In this document: piece by piece, positions 46,201 through 53,704 of the stretch | Layout of the letters: each line of letters starts with the position of its first letter | Position numbering within the stretch: position 1 is the stretch's first letter | Assembly: GCA_019095985.1 (NCBI GenBank) | Contig: CM032660.1 | Location: 8,455,763-8,519,762 of the forward strand | Reading direction: 5' to 3' | Source of the DNA: Streblospio benedicti | Taxonomy: Eukaryota > Annelida > Polychaeta > Spionida > Spionidae | Length of the DNA stretch: 64,000 bases | The notes under the pieces: generated by a model | What the model saw: the letters and a program-made list of their open reading frames with translations, nothing else | Told to the model about the DNA's origin: nothing | Databases searched by the model: none | Translations under genes and position numbers: made by a program

Positions 46201-46207
46201 AAATTAA
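28094..46207 (+). CDS. SLC13-family sodium-coupled di/tricarboxylate transporter (first exon not found)
   Basis: Imports succinate-, citrate- or related carboxylates with sodium across the plasma membrane (family knowledge: SLC13A2/A3/A5, DASS fold). Exons: 28094-28243, 31465-31580, 34958-35106, 36302-36331, 36756-36785, 38901-38921, 38956-39049, 41713-41937, 42107-42226, 42519-42605, 42868-42975, 43697-43824, 44304-44428, 44807-44968, 45640-45777, 46019-46207. They sum to 1872 nt in a single open frame ending TAA. Numbered from 28094, the two SNT sodium/substrate motifs are at 106-108 ([11 protein letters not shown]) and 500-502 ([11 protein letters not shown]). [14 protein letters not shown] and the family signature [18 protein letters not shown] are present. 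The N-terminal 25-35 residues and start codon lie upstream, unlocated. The loop between the two helix bundles is long and built from microexons. Which SLC13 paralogue this is cannot be told. Confidence 0.93.
31465..31580 (+). CDS. SLC13 exon: VEKWNLHKR block
   Basis: Encodes [20 protein letters not shown] then [18 protein letters not shown]. It is close to human [31 protein letters not shown]. It ends phase 2 at gtgagt. Confidence 0.94.
34958..35106 (+). CDS. SLC13 exon with first SNT motif
   Basis: Encodes [20 protein letters not shown] then [16 protein letters not shown] and AHAAEE. SNT is the first sodium- and carboxylate-binding hairpin tip of the DASS fold. It enters phase 2, leaves phase 1 at gtgggt. 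Confidence 0.94.
35184..35269. mobile_element. Tiny TA MITE in an SLC13 intron
   Basis: 86 bp with CAGTAAAACCTTTGTGAAAA and its near complement at the other end, flanked by TA on both sides. It lies 77 bp after an exon donor. Confidence 0.7.
35764..35811. repeat. 24-bp direct duplication
   Basis: Two adjacent identical copies of a 24-bp unit (CTCAACAATCTGATAATATC...). A similar two-copy duplication of about 21 bp (GTAAAATTATCAACCATAAT) is at about 45459-45501. Confidence 0.85.
36302..36331 (+). CDS. SLC13 30-nt microexon 1
   Basis: Thirty bases between tatgatttcag and gtaaga, phase 1-1, adding [10 protein letters not shown] to the cytoplasmic loop. It can be skipped without changing frame, so it is a likely cassette exon. 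A decayed copy of the exon and its acceptor lies at about 36656-36700. Confidence 0.75.
36756..36785 (+). CDS. SLC13 30-nt microexon 2
   Basis: Thirty bases between cttcttacag and gtaatg, phase 1-1, adding [10 protein letters not shown]. Same length and phase as the preceding microexon, so the two could be used together or alternatively. Confidence 0.7.
38901..38921 (+). CDS. SLC13 21-nt microexon 3
   Basis: Twenty-one bases between tccaaactag and gtgttg, phase 1-1, adding DADNMAG. Only 34 nt separate it from the next exon acceptor, an intron too short for normal splicing, so use of this exon would need the following acceptor to be reached some other way, or the piece is not an exon. Lower confidence than the two 30-nt exons. 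Confidence 0.4.
38956..39049 (+). CDS. SLC13 exon: acidic/lysine-rich cytoplasmic loop
   Basis: Encodes [20 protein letters not shown] then [11 protein letters not shown]. Low similarity to vertebrate SLC13 is expected here, as this loop varies. It enters phase 1 and leaves phase 2, in frame with the strongly conserved exon at 41713. Confidence 0.75.
41713..41937 (+). CDS. SLC13 exon with [11 protein letters not shown] motif
   Basis: Begins with a basic/serine segment ([20 protein letters not shown]) having several R/K-x-x-S sites, then [20 protein letters not shown] followed by GPNLVIKGQ. The latter matches human YSASIGGIATLTGTAPNLVLQGQ, a central part of the first substrate-binding repeat. 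Confidence 0.94.
44807..44968 (+). CDS. SLC13 exon with second SNT motif
   Basis: Phase 0-0, 54 codons: [20 protein letters not shown] then [20 protein letters not shown]. The second SNT is canonical here, whereas human SLC13A5 has SNV at this place. It is much richer in G+C than the flanking introns. Confidence 0.95.
45040..45335 (-). mobile_element. tRNA-headed SINE, copy in an SLC13 intron
   Basis: On the minus strand it has box A/B remnants, the GGGTGTTGAGC and CTCTGTGGCACCTACACG-like blocks, and an ACCTGGTGCAAAATG end. It is more diverged than the copies at 16022 and 50283. Confidence 0.75.
45640..46207 (+). CDS. SLC13 last two coding exons, with family signature
   Basis: Exon 45640-45777 encodes [20 protein letters not shown], the sodium:sulfate/carboxylate symporter signature. 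Exon 46019-46207 encodes the last helix ([19 protein letters not shown]), [13 protein letters not shown], and a tail with two NxS/T sites ending TLGN and TAA, as in other members where the extracellular C-terminus is glycosylated. Confidence 0.95.
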
Positions 46208-49200
46208 CTCATCTGTTCTTTATATCTAATATACAATAACAGTGGTTTCACATTTATTTTATACTGCATAATATGTTGATATTGTCAGTGGTCTATAAAA
46301 ATGTCTTTATGTTCTCTAACTTGTCAAACAAGTATGTTTTTGAAACTGAAGGAAATTTATTTTATGCTTTATTTTATACACAATTTACATGGTAGATACC
46401 TATCCTGTATTATTTACATGAACTATTTCTCACAATGTTTTAATTAAAGATATTACATATTTAGTTTTAACAGAGACAAAAATTGTTACCTCAAGGTCAG
46501 ATTACAAGTAGAAACTGTATGCAGATTTAAGAGGATCAGTGCATAGTCACCTTTAGAGTGGTGAGTTTAAGATATAGGGCTCATGGTGTCTACTTCTTTT
46601 TTTCTTAGACATTATATATGACTTAGAAAACAATAGTGAAAATCATGAGCTGTGTCTTTAACGCACCAATTTACCAGTGTCAATAGATCAATGTCAATTT
46701 TATTCAGTTTGATTTTGCACTCATTTTAGAATCTCAGTTTTCATTTTTAGTAGTTAGTACAGAGTTGCTTTGGTTTAGAAGCATAAACTATGAGTTTTAA
46801 CATGTTAATGTGTGCAAATATTATATTCCTCCAGAACCATGTAAAGAATGTGTGGTTAAAAACGCTATATTTACAAGGGTAAGAAATGATATTATACCAA
46901 GCTTTTTACATTGCAGTTGTGATAGAACGATTTGAAAAGTGTGGTGTGGAGGATGTATATAATATGTTCATCTGGGCCATGTTGGCTTATAAGTGTTGTA
47001 GTAAATAATTCTGAGTAAAATATGAAGATTTTTTGTTTGTAAAATTCGTAAAAGATTCAGCACTACTTGTGCAATGTTAGGTAATGTATTTACTGTTCTA
47101 TATATTAGGAAAATTCTTGTTTTTAGAGAGTAATGTTTATGCTATTACATTTTATTGCTATAGAATGGATTTTAAGCCAATACTGTTTGGCTAATTGCAT
47201 AATATTGTTATAAGTGATGCTACAGTATACGTACGTACATATGAATCTTTTGTAATACTAGTATATACATGAGATGGAATTTTGATTGCTAAAATCATAA
47301 GCCTACATTCAGATGTAAGAGATGTTTGTTAATATATTGTGATGAGCCGATGTAGCTGCTTTCGATAGATGTATGTGTGTTCACATTGAAAGAAATTTTC
47401 ACACAATTTTACTTCCGATTTATTTTATAAACAGAAAGAGGACAAGAATGGAGTTTGAAAATTGCCTCAAGTGACAGGTTATATTTTGGTTTGTGAGTGA
47501 AAACTTTGCCTACATGACAGTGAATCATTGCTCATGTGAATAGTCCAATATAAAACAATTCTTGCTCGTCGCTACATTACTTACGATATCACTTACATGT
47601 GAACTTAGGTTAAGCAGTACAAGCCTCAAAGCTTGCCTTTTACTTAATATGAGATTTTAAGGGGATATTTTCAACATGGTGCTTTGGGCCAAGAGAAAAG
47701 TCATAATATTTGACAATAATTGTCAAAAAAACGGATGTTTAATGAATTATGTGATCAACTGTACAATTAAATGATTTGATCATACGAATTATTTGCTGTA
47801 TGCTATGTAATCTTTGTATTTAAAAGCAAACTTATGTTTTAACTCATTTTGGCGATGACAGAATAAATATTTCTGTTTGTTGAACATTTTAAGTATGTTT
47901 AATTTTCTGGATATTAAATGATCATGTAATCTTTTTAATGTTAAATTGAAATCGCAGTATGACTGTCAAATTATTATCATAGTCCTTAAGATATCAGAAG
48001 TTTGTTTTCTTAAAGTATCCCTGTTGCTTTGGTTTATGTGTTAATTTTGAAAGTATTGTGTGTAATTGTTAAATGTTAGTAAATGTATGTGCATTCTGGT
48101 GAATTGAATTAAAATTGCTTTATCGTTTGAACATGTGAGACTTTTGATTGTATGAGAGATGTGTGAAGAAATATTGTACAAACAAGTTTTTCTTTAAAAT
48201 ATTTTATAATGTGTGTTCAACCTAATAAACTAACCCTATTCTTTCTTTGACAGGCTTAATAGTAAGTTAATAAGGTACACAAAATAAGAACTATGCAATA
48301 TTTCTACACATAGATTTTTTTATTTACTAGATAAAATAATTACAAGTATATGATGTACAAACACGGTCACTTATCCATAACATTTTGAAATTTTAAAACA
48401 TTCTATTAAAAGTTTGAGCTAGAATTGTACTTCAATTGATCTGAGTATAGTTTGTCTTATTTATGAAGCACATGATGTTACCAGCTACTGTATATAATAA
48501 TTATAGTAGTGCTACTTTCAAGGTGTTGTGATCTGTAGATGTGATGCAGGGGTAATAATACATAGGCTATTGAGTATATAATTGGCTGTAAATAAGGCCT
48601 TGATTGCACATGTGACATGTTTTGAAAATTGTATTATGTTTAAATAATGTGTATTATTTGAAGGAGAGCTGTTTATGAATTTATCATCTTTATTTATAGG
48701 GAAGAATTATGATGAAATAAATCTATACCAAGACTTCTAAAAGCAAAAACTAATGTTATGATAACGTAAACTTATACAATGTAGGTATTATTAGGTTCAT
48801 CATATATCTTTATTTACTAATATTTTCTAGCGGTTTTAATTTTACAGTACTTTCTAGCAGCACCTTTTGGCACCAATAGTAAAAAGAATCAATTTTGATT
48901 CGATCAAATGTCATACATTGTACTATTAAATCTAAATACATGTACTTGTAAGCCATAAATTCTTATAAAACCTGACCAGTTTTAAACAAAGGCAACTGCA
49001 TCAATGGGTGTGCGTTATGGATCTGAGAAAATTAGTAATGAAAGAAAGATCATTCTAATAATTAAAAATCATTTCAAATACTTCAAAAAGAAGATCAAAT
49101 CCATTGATGCAGTTGCTTTTGGTTTTCATGGAATTTAAGTCTATATATTCACACTATTTAAACATTATACATATGTTAAAAATTCTGTTCTATTTTTGTT

Positions 49201-49432
49201 TTGCATAATGATTACAGAAAGCCTAATTAAAGTGACTTAACATATAATGATGAAAATTTAACAAATTATGACGGTAAAAGGAAAGATCTCAGTTTTATCA
49301 GAAATGTGTTTCTTAGACAATGTTGGATATTGTTTGCTATGTCTTGTAATTTCTGTAAATTTAAAAGGTGATAAACTTATATTTTCTGTGTGAATTATTA
49401 CATAAAGCTGTATCTGTCATTACAAAAATAAA
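46208..49432 (+). other. Long 3' region of the SLC13 gene
   Basis: About 3.2 kb with no other reading frame of interest, AT-rich, and with poly(A) signals AATAAA at 47862-47867, 48224-48229 and 49427-49432. The last is the best candidate for the end of a long 3' UTR. An inverted repeat with 21-base arms lies within it. Confidence 0.5.
48987..49121. repeat. Inverted repeat in the SLC13 3' region
   Basis: GGCAACTGCATCAATGG at 48991-49007 pairs with CCATTGATGCAGTTGC at 49101-49116, with pairing extending to CAAA/TTTG. A loop of about 95 bases holds a further GATC-centred pairing. In an RNA this would be a stable hairpin. Confidence 0.7.
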
Positions 49433-50282
49433 GTTTTAAAGAAAATGTGATTTTTTAAAATGTACTTTATTAGGGCATGAAACAAAATGTGACAAACCAC
49501 AGGGCCAACATCTGTAGAAAGTATCCAGCACTGACAAGTAGATAAGATGACAACTGCTATCATGGCAGCTCTAAAAAAAAATTAGCTTCCCCACTGTCTC
49601 GTGAATTATAAAAACCAGCCAGCTTTGAAGAAAATCATCTGGTACATGGCTGGTGCTGTTGGCCTTATTTTGCACCTGACTGTCAAATTAAGGTTGTTTT
49701 GAAGTCAAACTCAAGAAATAACTGCAAATTGAAGTTTCTTCATTTTTTCCACATTGACTTATCAATGGATTTATCATGCTCAATAGTTTTGAAAAATAAA
49801 AGTAAATTGCATCTACCCACCCTCATTCCCAGTAGTTAAAGAATTTTAATTAATATCCAAGAATAACTAAATTCACGCAAATTACTTTCAAGAATTTTGG
49901 CCATAGTAACTTTCAATATCTTGTAGAGACACTTGAGAAAATGGTAGTTTTATAGTTAACCTTCAAAGATAGGACTATTCAAAAATGCCTTTTGTGACTG
50001 TCCAGAGTATCGGGACATTCAAGAGACATGACACCCTGGACAGTCAATAAATATGATGTCCTGATATCTATGACTGTCCTGAAAATGGACTGTTCTGATG
50101 GCGCTTTCACCACATCACTGTGGCCGTGGCGGTCCACCTACTGTTTGTGTTTAGATTGTGGTTATGCACCTTCCCATAACTGTAAAAAATACAACTCTCG
50201 AAGCACAATCCCACTATTGACAAAGACAAAGTTGTACTACATGTTACTTTGACAGTTTAAGTGTACTTTCATTTTGCATGGT

Positions 50283-50627
50283 GTTTAAATGTAAATGTAA
50301 ATGTAAATGTCTGGTTAATGGTCTTCTTCCCCGAAGGATCAGACGACTCTACATTTACACCAGGTCATTGACATTCTTGTTACACTATATCTTTCTCAAC
50401 TCCCTGGGGAGCATACTTTTGGCTACCGTAGCACAGAGGTGCTTATCACTCACATTATCGTTCACTTGCCTGACCTGTACATATTTAACGTGTAGGTACC
50501 ACGGAGCAGTGTCCAACCTGTTAGAGGTAGGTTTGCTCAACACCCACCATCAGACCCGACCAGGAATCGAACCCACGACCTTCTGGTCATCAGTCCGACT
50601 GCCTATCCACTCGGCCACGGAAGCGCT
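50283..50627 (-). mobile_element. tRNA-headed SINE, youngest-looking copy
   Basis: On the minus strand: GGCCGAGTGGATAGGCAG (box A), GGGTTCGATTCCTGGTCG (box B), the full body, then GGGGAAGAAGACCATTAACC and a tail of AAATGT-type hexamers (about four units, 50286-50310). It is the most complete and least decayed copy here, so it serves as the local reference for the family. Confidence 0.9.
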
Positions 50628-51130
50628 GTTTCACTGATACCACATTAACTTGAACCACGAACTGACACATCGTTGACCAATGACTTATCTTATCTCCGGA
50701 ACCATTCATGCGCCTCTTGTGTTTTGGGTCTGGAATGACTTATAAGTCCATTGCATGAAGTGATGTCTATTCCTGCCAGTCTCTGCAGACAAATTAATTG
50801 ATATACGCCAGCTTGTGTACTGTGTAGTAGTAGTTGTGAATTCAGCACGTCGGCATAAATTTTCCGTCTTTACATCATCTTTGTATTTCTTTCTAGAAGA
50901 CTTTGCATCCCTCAGTGCAGCTACCACATATTTAATGTGGGTCTAGTGCGAAGTGGACAGCAGATTCTGGATATTGGCATTATGGTAGATCTTGTCTTTT
51001 CACGCCAAGTTTCCTAGCTGGGGCAGCTGATTTTCCTCTAGTGTTTAGATGCTTAGACTTCATATTGAAACAGCGCACCGACAGAAGCCGTCGAGGATAG
51101 CGATTAACCTTAATTTGACCCTGTCCCCAG

Positions 51131-51154
51131 CTATGATCAGAGCTGAGGACACCG
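51131..51154 (+). other. Putative microexon, copy 1
   Basis: 24 nt between TTTGACCCTGTCCCCAG and GTAAGATTTT. A T-run of about 23 follows 26 bases later. No longer exon in the same gene has been identified, so exon status is inference. Confidence 0.35.
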
Positions 51155-52554
51155 GTAAGATTTTATACCCTTACTGTATGTTTTTTTTTTTTTTTTTTTT
51201 TTTAATAAAAAAACTGATGAAAAACTCAAAACTTTAGCATGAAACATGCATGACACAGTTAGCTTTTCTTTGTTTAGTCTTTCCAAAAAATACGTATTAC
51301 GGTTTAAATTTAGTAGTTTTAGCTAATATTCTATTTTAGCTAATATCTCAGACCCATCTTTATCATTCATATCATGATTATGATATATATTCTATATTTT
51401 TATTGTAAACATAGATTTAGATTATGAGTTCCATTGATTAACAATAATATCAATGCTTTGTATAATTACAACTAGAAATCAGTTCATGGTCCATTTTATG
51501 TTTGCTATTATACTATATACAACTAGTAATCAGTTTATGGTCCATTTTATGTTTGATATTATGACCAACGCCTTACTGTATGTATATGATCTTACTCGTC
51601 CCCAGCTCTAACACAGTATCGATGCTTTCGCCGTTGGGCGTTGTTGATAGAGACTGCCGTTTAAAATGACTGTTCCACTGCTCCGAACAAGGAGAACTAC
51701 AGAGTTACGTTTGACATAATGCAAGCGCGTTCTATCGCCAACCGAGTTCTGATGTATCCACGCACATTATATTAAAATCTGTAACCTCCCAACCAGCCTT
51801 TTTAAATTGGTTGGTTGCCATATTTGTCCCCAGCTCTAACCAGAAGTAAGATTTTGAACGAGTTAGCTAACACATCATTTATAACCGAGCTTGATTTCAC
51901 CGCCTGGTGTATTATTAACTGGCGAAACTTTAACAGTCTACGTAAGTTTGACCTCTTTATGATAGATTACAACGAGTCGATGGAAGCCGTCGAGGAGAGT
52001 AGTTAACCTCAATTTGACCCTGTCCCCAGCTATGATCAGATCTGAGGACACCGGTAAGATTTTATACCCTCACTTATGAAGAGATCCTTGTCCCCAGGTC
52101 TGACGGTGTGGAGGGGGCCGTTCTTGGGTTTGTGTGTTGGGGGGGGGGGACTTTTGTAAATGATATTTTAGGGAGGGGGTCGGACTTTTAAATCTCAACA
52201 GTTGAGGGGAGGGGGGAGGCGGTCATACTTTTGAATTTTGACATTTTGAAAACATAATAAAGTCATAATGAACACCAAACGTTCATCTATCATATATAGT
52301 ATACTGTATACTCACGAAATTTAAATTTAAATACTAGGCATTTATATTTTAAATTCTATTACAGGGCATGTCACCCTACGTCAATCTCACATATACCCTC
52401 TGCAGTTTTCAATCTTTGATAAAAAGGCTGTAATACCCATGAATGATTTAAACTGACGACTTGTCGAATAGTGAGACACACATATTCAGTTTCACTTAGT
52501 AATTCGTGGACTTCGTCAATGTTGTTTTAGCAATGCTGTGCTCTCTGAGTACTT

Positions 52555-53068
52555 ATTAGTCAAAGTTCAACAGATTCCTTATGAAATTAAAATTTTTTCC
52601 CTTTTTTACTTTCTAAAATACATGGTTTTATTTAAAAAAACTATTTACTTTTCAAAAAATTTGTCTTTGCTTGTTTTAAAGACCATTCCCCGTTTTGGGG
52701 CCAGTTTTTTTTTGGCTCAAATTGAAAAAACCCTTTTTGGCTTACCAAGCCCCTGAAAGTATTGACTGGTTGAGCCGTCAAAATTGGCCCAATTGAGTTA
52801 ATATGTTAACGGTGATTTTTGCCAAAATAAATGCATTTTTGCCTTTTTTTTCTAAAAAAAATTAAAAACCCTTTTTGTGCCCTTTTTTAAAAAAATTTTT
52901 TGGCCTTTTTTTTTTTTTTCCCCCCCCCCCCCCCCCCCCCCCCCCCAAACCCCCGCATTTTTTTTTCCCCCAAAATTTTTAGCATCCCTGGATGAACTTT
53001 GAGCAATTCTCTCTGGGCCCTCTGGGCCCCCGGGAAACCCCCCTTTTTTTTTTTCCCCCCCCCCCCCC
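52555..53068. other. Low-quality sequence before the gap
   Basis: Dense runs of T, C, A and G (a C run of 27 at about 52920-52946) unlike anything else in the window. The stretch 52983-53035 is a distorted copy of 53308-53365 beyond the gap. It looks like an uncorrected read end rather than genuine sequence, and reading frames in it should be ignored. Confidence 0.75.
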
Positions 53069-53168
53069 NNNNNNNNNNNNNNNNNNNNNNNNNNNNNNNN
53101 NNNNNNNNNNNNNNNNNNNNNNNNNNNNNNNNNNNNNNNNNNNNNNNNNNNNNNNNNNNNNNNNNNNN
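53069..53168. other. Assembly gap (100 N)
   Basis: Exactly 100 N. Because its two flanks contain the same sequence, the contigs probably overlap and the true gap may be negative. Confidence 0.99.
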
Positions 53169-53375
53169 CAGTTAAAGGCTTTTTCAAGGTCAATAAACGA
53201 GAAGTAGAGTGTCTTAATCTCTGCCATTTACCCCTCTTCTAACCGATGAAGGATGAATACAGCATCACTTGTGCCTCTACCTGTCATAACACCAAACCGC
53301 ATGTCATTTATGCATCCCTTGGATGAACTTTGCAGCAATTCTCTCTAGCCTCTTCATGGACCCCCCCCCCCGAGA
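53169..53375 (-). mobile_element. LINE reverse transcriptase fragment
   Basis: On the minus strand it reads KRLERIAAKFIQGMHK, then MRFGVMTGRGTSDAVFILHR and IKTLYFSFIDLEKAFN. These match the fingers region of non-LTR retrotransposon reverse transcriptases (QFGFMPGRGTTDAIFILRQ ... FVDLEKAFDRVP). The frame shifts between the first and second blocks and a stop codon follows HRLEEG, so it is a dead fragment. It is cut by the gap, before the catalytic YADD part. Confidence 0.85.
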
Positions 53376-53680
53376 AAGTCAAAATGACTCTTCCCTTATA
53401 GGTAAGTAAGATTATATTAACTCAATCTATAACCTACCCACCAGCCTGTTCGAATTGGCTATTTGCCATATTTTCCCACAGGTCTGACCAATAGTCAGTT
53501 TCTGGACGAGTTAGCTGACATATCAATATATAACTGAGCTAGATTCCACCGGCTGATACTTAGTATATCATAAGTTAGCGACACTTTATCACTCCACATA
53601 AGTTTGACTTCTTTATGATATAGCGAGTCGACAGAAGTCGTCGAGGATAGCAACTAAACTTATTTTGACCCTGTCCCCAG

Positions 53681-53704
53681 CTATGATCAGAGCTGAGGAC
53701 ACCG
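53681..53704 (+). other. Putative microexon, copy 3
   Basis: Same 24 nt as copy 1 with identical acceptor-like and donor-like flanks. About 60 bases downstream a second acceptor-like TTGTCCCCAG leads into CTCTGACGCAGTGTCGATG, which also recurs after copies 1 and 4. Confidence 0.35.

Noticed and set aside
51116-51180. RAEDTG in the array core as part of an immunoglobulin V domain (RAEDT-x-Y-x-C)
   Set aside because: The match is six residues, no other Ig strands or cysteines are nearby, and the splice-like GT falls right after it.
52852-53227. Reading frames across the 53-kb gap with glycine, lysine and phenylalanine runs
   Set aside because: They run through homopolymer-ridden low-quality sequence and through Ns.
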